A program made the translations under genes and the position numbers. Shown here one piece after another: positions 33,889 through 44,780 of a stretch of DNA of 64,000 bases. The notes under the pieces are model-generated. The model was not told the DNA's origin, did not search any database, and worked only from the letters and a program-made list of their open reading frames with translations. Numbering within the stretch: position 1 is the first letter of the stretch; the number at the start of each line of letters is the position of its first letter. The stretch is from Neospora caninum Liverpool (Eukaryota; Apicomplexa; Conoidasida; Eucoccidiorida; Sarcocystidae): NCBI RefSeq assembly GCF_000208865.1, contig NC_018391.1:1612001-1676000 (forward strand), given 5' to 3'.

Positions 33889-36800
33889 TGTATGTAACCA
33901 TTCAGTTGCGCGGTGAATTTGAGCATGGTGAGTTGCACTGTGCCCCGTGCTTGCTGTGGTGAGGCGTCTAGCTTCAACTACGGCGTGGTTATTAGCTGGC
34001 GAGTACGTCTCTTGTGGCCTTTCCCGGAGGTGTCGAAGCCAAAGGGAGAAGGCCTGCGTTGAAAAGACTTTTGTCCTTCACCTGCCTTCCGAGCAATCCT
34101 CCCGGGAACAGTGGCAATCCCTTTCCGTGCGGGTAAAGACTTAGAACCGAAGCTGTCGGATCCGGGACTCCTGCCTCTTATACTCGATCATCTTCCCCGC
34201 TATCGGCCTGCCGATACACCTGCACCTACAAGGGCTTTCTTCAGCACTATGTAATCGGAATTGCGCGTTGAGGGGTTTTGGTAGATCTAATAGAGCTTGT
34301 GGAGCCTTAGCGTAGTGAATTATCCGCCCATATATTCAGCAGTTCTGTTGCAACTCCGCGACCAGCTGTCTGCAATTACTTAGTGTACAGGCATGCTTTT
34401 CAACGGTATGTTGGAGGCGTGTCCCTGACAATCTCTACGGTGCCCACAGGGGCGGGAGTATTGACGGACCCCTATTGGAGGTTCGGAAGACGTTTTTCCC
34501 AAGAACTAGCGTGGGCTTCTATTTCCTAGTACGTTTCATGAAATCTTTTTCAGGACTTAAGATGGCGCGGCGTCGCTCTCGCGCGAGGAGCTCCGCCACA
34601 CGCCTCTCCAGAAAAGGGCCCTGTCCTGTGTCACCGACGATGCGCGTTGCATCCATGTAGTCCAGGAAATTCATTAGGATAAGGGGGAAAAAGAAAAGTG
34701 TTCTTGAATTACGGAATCCAAGCAGACGACGTCCTCATAGTCAAAACCGGATCTCTCTTTCAGCGTTTACAATCCAGTGAACACTGTGTTTTCAAGTATG
34801 CACGCTGCCGTAACGGAACTTGATCGTTTTTGCCTGTTTGTCTATGAACACCTGCAACACTGTAGCACTTCTCGAGTGAGGACTCCTCAGAGGCCACTAC
34901 AGGCACACGTAGACGGAAATTAGGCACTCCAGTTGTGCCGTAAGCACGAGAAGTGACTCATACGGAACCTTTGGGTGTGCAAGTTGAGGCGGTGGTATGA
35001 GCAAGACGGGGAACTGCCGTCGAAGTTCGGGTCCACGCTACCCCACATAGCTGTCAGGCGTGCAAGAGGGCTCATTAAGACTGCTCAAACTTTAATAGTT
35101 TGTCGGGCATTTCCTAGTGTGCCGGCAGAAACTCAAGAACGGCTGGACCTCACGAGTGTTTGCCTGTCGCAGTATTGACGGTATGTAGGCCAGGGCCAAG
35201 GGAGTCTGCATACGCATGCTCCGTTCAATTGATCCCCCAGGAGGCACCAAAGGGTTGATCCGAGTCAACGGAGTCGCGTAAAACTACCAGCTGGAAGCAT
35301 GCCGCGTATATACTCTTTTCGTGTGGGAGTGGTGAGTGCGAGAAATACGAGCATGACAAACCCCGCATGATCCTTTGGTCACAGATAGGCACCGCTACTG
35401 CCAAGGGTGAGTAAGCTGTCATGTCTATGTCAAAAAGCGGCAGCAAGATCGATACACCAGCCCTCTCCCCTAGCTCCACACGTCATCTCAGTAAATAGTT
35501 GCTGTTTCGTAGCTCTGGGAAGAGATGCCTCACCACCGTCTACCAGCCTCGACCCGTCGGATCGTTTTGTCTGAGATGAAGCGTCTCCGTAGCTCATTCG
35601 CCAAAGCATTCAAAGGATTTTCCTAGACACCATCGTCCAATCATAGTCCAATTTTGTGTCTGTTGCGAATTTCAGAATGCCTGGACGAGGTTTGCGACTG
35701 GGGCAGGCCGCATGCATACGTGCGAAAAAACAAAAGGCAACCCAAGATGATACAGTGTTACAACGTTCTACCTGAACGAATTGCGGTATATTAGATAGTT
35801 TGGTATACAATAATGTATCGGGCGTGCTGGCCGGCAGGTGCTGCCGTTGCCTCTGGATTCCGACAGCCGCAAGAGCCCGATGCATTAGTCGAAGTGGGCG
35901 GCGTGGAGTGGAAAGGGTTTTTTCTTCGGTACACAGTCTGGCTTTGTGACACGCGCCCGATTTTCCACGGATCTTTTCGCTCTTGGTCTCGAATGGGGAA
36001 GCGTCTTGTCGTCGCGTCAGCATAATTGTGATGCAGCCTCACCTTCGTCATGCTCTTTGACCGGGAGAGTACCAGGCGGAAAGAGCCGCGCACGCTCCGC
36101 TCTCGGGTGCGAAGCCGTACGAGTTTCTGCTGGGACGGTGCGGCAGGGAGAGCCGGTAGTTGTGTGGAGAGTGAGTGACATGTCCTTTCTCGGTTGTTTA
36201 TTGACCACTATACTGCATGCGGGTGAGATGCCTCCCTTCTGTGAACTTCGTCCCCTGCACGTACTCTAGTGTTTTCTGCGCCTTTTGTCAAAGCGCAACG
36301 TTGTTCTATGCTGCGCGGGTTGGATTGCCGTTGCCGACACCACACTTTCTCTTTCTGCAGCAGTACGCTTGCGGGAACGATGGTGGGGATGTCCTCGTCT
36401 CTTACTACTCGCCAGCCAGAATCGAGGGACGCAACCGAAAAGATTGGTTGATCGATCTGGAGGCAGCTTCTTTTCCTCTCCCTCTATGGGGAGTATCCTC
36501 CACGAACTAAACATTGAAGTCTTGATTTTGGTGAAAAAGCGCGATAAATAGTCTGCGTACAAACTTTCCAGGCGACAGCCCGGGAGAGGTAACCCCTTTT
36601 TGCATGGCTTTGCCCGCGGGGAGCACCGCCTGTACGACCCTTTTTCGAGGCCGATCTTTTCGCGTGGAATACGCTTTGTTTCATTCGTAAAAAGCGTGTA
36701 CGGTCCCATGCTCTTGTCCTTGTGTTCTTTCTGTCCCTCCACGGTCGCCTCAAAAGTCACGGCTCCGGTGTGGTGAGCCCTAACGCATACGTTCGTGCCA

Positions 36801-37495
36801 GCGAGCGTTAAAACTGCCCTTCTGCAGCAGGATTGGCAGTTCCGTTTCAATTTCGCTTCTTCCCCGGTCTCCTTTCAAAAATCCTCATCTTCACGAAGGG
36901 TCACTCTGGGCTGCCAGCCTGGGCGACAGGCCGCGAAAGCGGTGTTCCGTAGAGAGAAATTGGAACAGCTGATTGTCGCTGTCACCGGTGGGCAACAGGC
37001 GAAGGGCGAGGGCAGGTGGTCATGTGGAAGAAAAGCCGTTTTTCTCGGAGCATGGGTGGTGTACGTTGTGGGCTGTTCGTATGGACGTGTTGATTTATGT
37101 AGCTGAGCACTCGCTTCCATGTACAGAGTCTGTGAGGTCGGGTGCTTTCGTCTGAGGTGATACAGATACCCAGTTGATTGGGAGACGGTATCCCTGCATA
37201 GTTTACATATTTTGGCAGAGGGAAGACTGACGGATTCGAGTCATCGGAAAGGTGGTAGCGCGTTACCAGGCGGTTGGGGAGCCAAATAGATCGAGTACCT
37301 CCCGTCTTTTGCCGCCAGAGAAGACACTTGTACCAAGTTGATCCGCCCTGATGGTTTTTGTACAGAACGGTGCTCGAGAGCGGGAGTTGCATCTGAGAGT
37401 TTCTTTCTTTAAATTAAAAAGGTTACAGGAACGGGGAAAGTCGCGCATGACGCGATTTTTTTAATCTGCACCCCTGTGCGGCGTCACACGTCCGG
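33889..37495. other. 3.6 kb between tandem plus-strand genes
   Basis: 3' flank of GPHR and upstream region of the kinase gene. I found no frame with family resemblance. The longest (minus, 36266-36850) is basic and featureless. Unannotated 5' exons of the kinase gene could lie at the right end. Confidence 0.45.
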
Positions 37496-37846
37496 GTGCG
37501 GAAGGGAAGTGTGTGTGTGTTCAAAGGTTTCGTTTTACTTTCTGCTTCCGCCTTCCTCGTGATTGTCGAATGGGCATGGTACGTGAACGGGGATTGCCAA
37601 CGTCTGTGTCCAACAGGAGCAGTTCAGTACCCCTTACTCCAGTCCGTCGCCGAGAAGGCCAAAGCCAGCAAGGATTCGGGAAGCTTGATCACACAGGTGC
37701 TTGCGGCGCAAGACTCGCTGCTGAGGCATTCCCTCTGGAAGTTAGAGGGATATACGCAAAAGAGAAGGCTTACTGAGACGTGTGAAGAAGTCCGGTCGTT
37801 ATGCAAGGACTGTTGCATCGTCGTTTTCACGTCATCACGTCATAGT

Positions 37847-39535
37847 ATGCCGCTGTGTACAATGTCGGTGACATCCGGGCAGTATCCGGTACAGCCACAT
37901 CAACGGAGACCCCTGTTCGGCCGCGGTAACCTCTTCTTCTTCTTGAACAGCGGTTCTTCTGACGGTGCAGCAATTGGGACAGCAGGAGTTCCTCCTTCAC
38001 AGGAGGCGTCGGGTTTTCAAATGCTGACGAAAAGGAGTCTCTTTGGTGTGTCTCATCCACCAACCCATTCGAGCCGAACCGTTGCTCAGATGGCGCCTCG
38101 CTCTCAAGCATACACCCCCCAACCGCAGCGGTCCAGTGGAGAGTGTCCAACTGCGGAGAAGGGGTCGTGCCCAAGCAGCACTGCTGTCCATCACGCAGCA
38201 GCTATGGGATCGGTCTCCGCTGTTGCTGGCCCCTTGGGGAGGATGTGGGGTAAGATCAGTAGCATGAGCACTATGGCTACCAGCCGCGGCGATAGTCTGC
38301 TGTCAACGAGCAGCCGGACATCAGTTGCAGTCGAGTGCAGCCCGCGAGCAACACAACCTCCTCCCAAAGTGGCTGACCGGGAGAGTCAAATTCTCTCTCA
38401 AGTTCGGTACGATTTACTTGCGAGAAATTTGTCGATAGACGACTTTTTGTTTCACGAGACCGTTGGCACCGGATCTTTTGGGCGAGTTTGTATAGTCGAT
38501 TTACGCGGTGCGGCCGGATGGTACCCACCGATGGCGTTGAAGATTTTGAGCAAGCACAAGATCGTTAAGATGAAGCAAGTCGAGCACGTGAAGGACGAGA
38601 AGAGAATTCTATCTTCGATAGAACATCCCTTCATAGTTAACCTACTGGTAAGGACTGACATGCTTTCGAAAACTGCGTTGATTAACTTTCCGCTTAGGGT
38701 GTGTTTTGGTACACCGCTGTTGCTTTTCTGTCTCGACGATGACAGCGGATGTGGACATCTCTGTGAGACTGGTGTTTTTCTGATTGCTGCTCAGGCCGCG
38801 TTTCAGGATGAAAAACGATTGTTTATTCTGATGGAGTATGTGAACGGCGGAGAGCTATTCAGTCACTTGCGCCGACGCAACTGTATTCCGACTGATCAGG
38901 CCCGGTTGTATGCTGCTGAGATTACTCTGGCTTTTCAGTACCTACATCAGCGGCATATCGTGTATAGGGATCTCAAACCTGAGAACCTACTGATTGACTC
39001 CCAAGGTCACATCAAAATCACTGATTTCGGCTTTGCCAAAGTTGTGAAGGATCGCACCTGGACATTGTGTGGAACTCACGAATACCTCGCCCCGGAGTCT
39101 ATCACACGTCGGGGTCATGGGCTACCTGTGGATTGGTGGGCCCTGGGGATCTTGCTATTTGAGATGCTTGCCGGGCATCCGCCATTCGTCGATGAGAATC
39201 CACTTGGGATCTATCGGAAGATCATCGCAGGTAAAATTGAGTTTCCTAGATCTTTCGATTACGCGGCCAAATCTCTTGTCAAACGGTTGCTCACGCATGA
39301 TCCACTGAAGAGATACGGCTGCTTGAAAGATGGAGCGGAGGACGTGAAGAACCACAAGTTTTTCAAGGGGATTGACTGGGTAAAGTGCTACAACAAGAAC
39401 ATACGTGCCCCATACTTGCCGAATACTAGGGGGCCACAGGATAGTAGTATGTTCGACAAATATGCCGAATCAACTGAATCGTCCTCTCCACCAATAGGTG
39501 CGGCGGAACAGCAGGCCTTCTTTGACAATTTTTGA
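37847..39535 (+). CDS. PKAc3: PKA-type AGC kinase catalytic subunit (PKAc3-like)
   Basis: This is a Ser/Thr kinase of the cAMP-dependent (PKA) group. From ATG 37847 (a second ATG is at 37862) it has two exons, 37847-38647 and 38795-39535, giving 513 residues. The serine-rich N-terminal region (about 1-195) is followed by the kinase domain: glycine loop GTGSFGRV (about 205), ALKIL lysine (about 230), YRDLKPENLL (about 324), DFGFAK (about 343), and an activation loop RTWTLCGTHEYLAPE with the phosphorylatable Thr. The C-tail ends in FFDNF, a PKA-like FxxF hydrophobic motif. The loop has GTH where PKA usually has GTP. The 147-base intron (G|GTAAGG ... CTCAG|G) has no stop and is a multiple of three. 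The open frame extends upstream to a GTG at 37496 through a hydrophobic stretch, so an upstream exon is possible. Synteny supports PKAc3. Confidence 0.88.
   Translation: MPLCTMSVTSGQYPVQPHQRRPLFGRGNLFFFLNSGSSDGAAIGTAGVPPSQEASGFQMLTKRSLFGVSHPPTHSSRTVAQMAPRSQAYTPQPQRSSGECPTAEKGSCPSSTAVHHAAAMGSVSAVAGPLGRMWGKISSMSTMATSRGDSLLSTSSRTSVAVECSPRATQPPPKVADRESQILSQVRYDLLARNLSIDDFLFHETVGTGSFGRVCIVDLRGAAGWYPPMALKILSKHKIVKMKQVEHVKDEKRILSSIEHPFIVNLLVRTDMLSKTALINFPLRVCFGTPLLLFCLDDDSGCGHLCETGVFLIAAQAAFQDEKRLFILMEYVNGGELFSHLRRRNCIPTDQARLYAAEITLAFQYLHQRHIVYRDLKPENLLIDSQGHIKITDFGFAKVVKDRTWTLCGTHEYLAPESITRRGHGLPVDWWALGILLFEMLAGHPPFVDENPLGIYRKIIAGKIEFPRSFDYAAKSLVKRLLTHDPLKRYGCLKDGAEDVKNHKFFKGIDWVKCYNKNIRAPYLPNTRGPQDSSMFDKYAESTESSSPPIGAAEQQAFFDNF
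38648..38794 (+). other. stop-free in-frame intron of the kinase gene
   Basis: Donor CTG|GTAAGGACT and acceptor GATTGCTGCTCAG|GCC bound a 147-base segment (49 codons) that stays open in the coding frame. Removing it rejoins IVNLL to AAFQDEKRLFILMEYV, restoring the normal kinase N-lobe between subdomains IV and V. Confidence 0.85.
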
Positions 39536-40958
39536 GCGCTGGGTGGCTGGCAGGTCCGAGCAGATGTGTTTATGTCCTCTAGATATGTAACAGCAATGTG
39601 ATCCCGCTTGTGAAGACCCAATGGTTTGTGGAATGCGCATCTCTTTTGTCGCGTTCGGGCAATGACCTGCTCTTCTGCCTTTGACTATTTTTCAATTCGT
39701 TCTGTCATTTTCCCCGAGCAATAAAAGTAGGATTGTATTGTGGATGCGAGCGGGGACGGTGATCAATCGGTCACGATAATCGGGGAAGTTGAACAGTGGC
39801 GAGTGTGTTTGGTACCGGGTGTTTCAAGGCCTAGTGACTAGGAAAAACTGATGATGCCAGCGAATTCAAGACACCAGGCGCATCTGCGGAGATATCACTT
39901 AATTACCAATGCCTGTCAGCGTAGACAATATGCCTATGGGGGCAGTTTCTATTCTAGAAAGGAGCAACTGAATCGCACCAGCTTCCGATGCCGTGTTATA
40001 GCTGGTGGTACACATATGCGGCAGTAAGGCGACTTGAGGAGTTTGCAGTCCTGTTGCTGGCAGTACCGACGGCGGTGGCCTTCCGCTTATGAAGCGCTGA
40101 CCGCAGAGAAGTGTTCTCTTGAGTGGTTACACCTGAACTGCCGTCAAGTCCATTGATGTTCGTATGGTGGCTTCGCGGGCGTCAACACACAGTTCAATAG
40201 TATATCAAAGCGAACCCAAGCTGAATAGCTTCCCTATTTACTAAGGAGCTCAGCATGCGTTCAAGTCTGCCAGAATTGGGAAGCGATTTACATCTCCTCG
40301 CCTTCATAACGCGCGTTCGTGTAGCTCGCTATTTGAAGGGGCACGTGACATCGTCGGCGGGGCGCGTAAACCCCGGTACAATTTTGATCTCCATGTCGGC
40401 TGTAAGGGCTGTATATTGTCGCCCCGGAGGTCGCCGGACAGATTCTTTTTTGCTAATGGTAACCGACCAAACTGCAACTTCCGAATATCCACACAATGAA
40501 AGTTGCAAGGGACAACAGCGATCATCTCACATTTTCGCCCGGTGCCGTTTCCGACTCCTCTGTGCTCCTATCCACTTCAGTCATTCGTATCCGTTCCGCA
40601 GCCTAGGTGATTGCCGGCTTAGGCCTGGTCTACTTCTACGTGGACCGTGAGAGGCGTGTCTTACTTGTCCGCAGGCCGGTTTCCCGGTTTCCTCGTTGCT
40701 TCCATCGAGGTGTGGCATCGGTCCAGAAGCCCCAACCTGACCGAGCTTAAAATTAGATTCTGTCTGGGTGCACATCTGCGTCCGTCTCGGGATCGTTTGA
40801 TCCCATCGGGGAGAGGCGACTTTTTGCAATGACTTCAGAGCCGGTTGCCACTGTCTCTGCTCTAGGAATTTTCCCCGCTGAAGGAATACATCTGCGCTTT
40901 TCTAGGTTAATGGCCATTTGATTAGGAAGTCGCACTGGGAAGTTCGGAGAGTTCTCGG
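39536..40958. other. 1.4 kb kinase 3' flank and convergent intergenic region
   Basis: No supportable gene. AATAAAAG at about 39720 is a conventional-looking polyadenylation-type element about 185 bases past the kinase stop. The region lies between the plus-strand kinase and the minus-strand coiled-coil gene. Confidence 0.4.
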
Positions 40959-41860
40959 TCACCTTACCAAGCGAAAGCCCAGGTTCTTACGAGGCATACG
41001 GCCAGCAACTTTGCTCGACGTAAGCCTCGGTGCATCACGAGGAGGCTGTGCGTTGAAAACGTAAGCCAAACCATTGTCGGTTGCTAGGACAGAACTGAAG
41101 CGGATGCCATACCGCAAAATCCTTGGGTTCCTCCGTTTCCCCCTGATCGAATGCTTTCTTGGGTAAGGGGATGCTTGTAATACCACTGATAGTCTTGTTC
41201 GAGCCACAGTGTTGCTTCGGTTTTGTGAGAGATGTGGCCCGTCTCACATGAACATGCGAACGCTGGCCTTTTCCTTCCGAAACAACGTTCGGCACCTGCA
41301 CAAGTACCTTGGAGAAGATCAATCAGAAGCGACCAGTGCAAGGCATATGCTGGACACGTACTGGTTGTAGTCTTCCCCGTAACTGAGCTTGTCTGACATT
41401 AAAACTATGAATGATCTCTCACGAGTGCTTGTGTGCCACATTATATCACTCTCTCAGGCCCAGGTTCAACTGCCAAACGGCATATTCGACCTGGTGTTCC
41501 TTCTCCAAAGCATTTTCCTCAACTCGTGAGGCTTCAAGAGAGGTGTCCCTTCTTCTCTGCTCGATCTCAGCTATTTCATGTACCAGTGTAGCCAGTTCTG
41601 CATATCTTGGGCTACTTCTCAGACGAAAATCAACGAAAAAATCCACACCTACTTGATTGGAATAATGAAACCCGTTCTTGCATCACCTTTTCTGTCCAGG
41701 CTCCCCGGAGTCTTTTTTCGACCTGTTCGAGAAGACACTCTAACTCGAACATAATTTTCAGGCTGCGCCATCTGCCCCCAGCCCCCCGCAATGCCTTCTC
41801 CAGGTCAAGCGGCGATGACGCAGAAACCACACCATTCTGGAGATGAACCGTTTCCGTCAT
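40959..41860 (-). CDS. small coiled-coil protein with apparent frameshift (Spc24/Spc25-like architecture?)
   Basis: Starting at ATG 41860, the minus strand reads a helical, charged protein: SPLDLEKALRGAGGRWRSLK, then EQVEKRLRGAWTEKV. It then hits a stop after a T6 run at about 41634-41639. Reading with one T fewer continues directly into RSSPRYAELATLVHEIAEIE and the coiled coil SRVEENALEKEHQVEYAVWQ. The first exon would end at a donor GA|GTGATA (41450). The phase-matched next exon (41142 down to 40968 or 40959) contains LRYGIRFSSVLATDNGLAYVF. A coiled coil followed by a small globular end recalls the kinetochore proteins Spc24 and Spc25, but I cannot show homology. Alternatives are a 34-base intron in place of the frameshift, or a decayed gene. 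Confidence 0.5.
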
Positions 41861-43465
41861 AACGCGTACACCTTTTCAGTGAATCGCCAGCAAGTTTCGT
41901 TGCAAAACTTTCGTTCACTGACTCCGTTTTCTATCTATGCTATCTCTCGTACCACGGGTTATGGTACACAGCCGGCGCCTACGGGTGCAAGCGACGGTGT
42001 CTGGACAGCGGAAGCGGTGGATTTACGACCTGCAGGGCATAATGTGTGCCCTGCTTCCCATAGTTGGCGTTTTGGTCCCCGCGCGTCTTGCTTGTGTCCC
42101 GTTTCCTCCTGTGGCCGGCCGCGCCCACCTCTGGAGTGTCAAGACGAATCTGGTCGAGGACCGCCGAAGCTAAGAAAGAATGCAACGACTCACCTTCCAA
42201 CAGTTTACCAAAACTTCCCGGATATTATTACCATGTGGGGTTCAAGCATACAGGATGGGAAAGACTCATAGTACGCTTCCCTGGCCCGTTAGTGAATCTG
42301 CGACGCACCGCTGTTTTGCACTGCAGGGGGACCGTATAGGACGGATTGGCACCTGCCCCGCAGAGTCCTCCCTCTTTCGCTTCAGACTCCTGCAGCATTC
42401 CCTTAACCCGATTTGCATATGCCCTGCTGCGCAACGTACCGAAAACACAGTCGTGAGGTTGCAGGTTTCCACTAAATCTCACTTGTCGTTAGCGGTATTT
42501 TCTGAGCAAACGATAGCGGACACCCTCTCAACCTCACGACATCGCGCCCAATACATCTAAGATACAAAAACTGCTTCCTATAGGCTTAGATGGGGCTGCG
42601 GCACCCGATATCGACCACACGAACACCTTCCAGTCCAGCCCGTCCTCCCCACTTCCACCCTACCCTCCCATTTCTTCACTGCTTTTCTGAACGCTGCAAG
42701 GGGAAGTACTCTTCAATGTGACTGACCGCAGATTTTTCGCCTGATATCCTTAAGGATTCCCTTGGATACTCTCTATCTCTGGTGAACATTGGCGATGAAC
42801 GGCACACACGTATTCACTCCTGCGGAGTCTTCTATAAAAGCATCGCATAATTGGTGGTTACTGCGCTCATCTGTACATTTTCATGTACAAATCTGGATCT
42901 CGGAATAAAAACCAGTTGAAATTGGCAGTCTGGTGGGATAACGTGTTCGGTAGTTCTATTCACTCTCTCCCACAAAGTCTCCTGAGGCGCCCAATATATG
43001 TTACATAGACAAGGCCTAGGCTTGCTTCGCTTTCCACCCCGTGGTGAAGCTTCTACCTTCGGTGATGGCCAGTTTCCACGCTGTGAAGAAGAGAAGATGG
43101 AATTACGTGAATGTGGCATACTTCCGTCTCTCGGTGCCATAAGCCCAACGTAACAGGTGAACGCGACAAACTACTGGCATTCAGGGGATAGGACTCGATT
43201 CCCTGCTGGGTAGACGAGTACGACTGAGGAGGACCGGGCAGCTACCATCCCTTCGTTTGCGCAAGAAAGCTGCGGAGGCTGATGCTCAGTAGATTTTCCG
43301 CACGCTTTCGGCCACGGGTGTTCCTACGACACATGAGAGTGCCTCGGTGGTCAGGTCCCGCGGCGCGAAGCGGCTGCTGCAGTGCGGGCAGCGATGGCAA
43401 CGAGACACGCTCCGACAAGGTCCTGTGAAAAGCGGTGTGAACTACCCGCATCGCTTGGCTGATAC
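41861..43465. other. 1.6 kb region upstream of GRA5 and of the minus-strand coiled-coil gene
   Basis: This region lies between two divergent genes. No frame has family resemblance. Promoter motifs at its right end are listed separately. Confidence 0.45.
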
Positions 43466-43492
43466 AGAGACGCACTGACGGTGAAAGAGACG
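43466..43492 (+). promoter_or_regulatory. two AGAGACG promoter motifs upstream of GRA5
   Basis: AGAGACG occurs at 43466-43472 and again at 43486-43492, in the same orientation, about 135-160 bases before the GRA5 ATG. The heptamer (A/T)GAGACG is an established cis-element of T. gondii GRA and other tachyzoite promoters. Its presence as a closely spaced pair here supports GRA5 expression control by the same system. Function in this gene is inferred. Confidence 0.7.
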
Positions 43493-43627
43493 TTGGCCGA
43501 ATCGGATCCTACTGCCAGACAATTTTCTTTCAATTTTTGGGTTGCAGCGGATGTGATCAAGGTAGCGTTGTGCAACATTGTATGGAAATTGGACGTTTTT
43601 ATCACCAACTGTTTTTTACACATCAAA

Positions 43628-44020
43628 ATGGCGTCTGTCAAACGCTTCCTTGTGGCGGTAGTTGTCGTGAACGCGCTGTCTTCCGTTGTTGTGAACCTTG
43701 CCGGGTATGTACATGGTGTAGATAATGGGGGGGAGGGGGGGGATGTGGCGGGTCAGGGGGTGGGCACACAACAGCTCAGTCCGACTCCGCCCCCGAGAGC
43801 GAATCGTTCGTTCGGAGGGTATTTCCAACAAGGCGTAAATACGATGAGACGCACACAAGCCGTGGTGTCGGAAAATCCCAAGAAGTCTGCAGCGCTTATC
43901 ATTGCCTTTCTTGTTTCTGTGTCGGTTGTGCTGCGGCTGCTCGGAAGAAAAAAGAAGGTACCGAGCAGCCAACCTCTCGAGAAGAAGGCGGCGACAGAAG
44001 AAGCAGGAGAGGAAGAGTAG
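43628..44020 (+). CDS. GRA5: dense granule protein GRA5 homologue
   Basis: GRA5 is a small type I membrane protein that is secreted from dense granules into the parasitophorous vacuole and inserts in its membrane. The single exon gives 130 residues; the T. gondii protein is 120. The N-terminus MASVKRFLVAVVVVNAL matches the T. gondii start and is the signal peptide. A glycine/acid-rich lumenal stretch follows, then a proline patch and ERGR-like charged region, replaced here by NRSFGGYFQQGVNTMRR. The single span is SAALIIAFLVSVSVVLRLLG, followed by a basic cluster and an acidic tail ending AGEEE, as in T. gondii. The ATG context AAAATGG is good. The mature lumenal half is poorly conserved, as expected for a protein exposed to host selection. 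Confidence 0.9.
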   Translation: MASVKRFLVAVVVVNALSSVVVNLAGYVHGVDNGGEGGDVAGQGVGTQQLSPTPPPRANRSFGGYFQQGVNTMRRTQAVVSENPKKSAALIIAFLVSVSVVLRLLGRKKKVPSSQPLEKKAATEEAGEEE

Positions 44021-44780
44021 GATACGGGAATACTCTGCAGTTTCATGTTCTCACCGTGGGCATTGTGGGGCTGTGGCGAAGCCTGTGTTAAACTGGATGC
44101 GTGGACGTTCACGCGTATCGCTGGTACCCCCTGGGGATGACGGCAGTCGCCGTTTTCCCGAGTCACGCCGCGTATTGAAAACACTTCTCGTGTCAGTGTC
44201 AACGTCTTCTTCCGATAGATATCGAGAGAAGGTCTGTGGTGATCATTGCGGTGCATGGAAATGTGCAAGCAGAGGACTTGGGAGGGGCAGGGAGCTTTTT
44301 CGCTGCGCACGTACTCAGCAGTGCTCAGTGTGTGTGATGACGTGACCCGGTCTTACACAGCGTTGCTAAACCGCAGTTGAGACGCTTGCCATGGCCTGAG
44401 CCTTACGTACAGGAAAAGGCAGAAGGGCTCCACCACTCCCCTTACAAAAGCATGCGGGGGGACATACCGAACTACTGTTTTCAGCAGCAGAATTTAGGAA
44501 GAGAGGCTTGACTTTCCAGACTAGGAAATTGTTTGCCAGTGAGTGACGTTTTTTGCAATCACGTCCAAGAAGCGCCCGATTCGCGCAAGCAATCAGTTGC
44601 GAGGGAGCTGTATAGACCGTTTACTTGCAGAAAGTCACCCGGCTGACGGGCGAGAGTCTTGCACGAGCGAAAGATACAGAAGTATAGAGACACCACTACC
44701 AACGTTTGAGATGTGTCAGGAACCTTTTTCGCAGAGTGCAACACGCCTTTCTTCTGTGAAGTTGTGTGTCCCCCTTCGCC
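44021..44780. other. convergent intergenic region between GRA5 and SPF30
   Basis: About 760 bases that should contain the two 3' UTRs. No coding potential or RNA gene was seen. Confidence 0.5.

Noticed and set aside
36266..36850. 194-codon minus-strand frame upstream of the kinase
   Set aside because: Basic composition with no domain and no convincing splice signals; likely chance.
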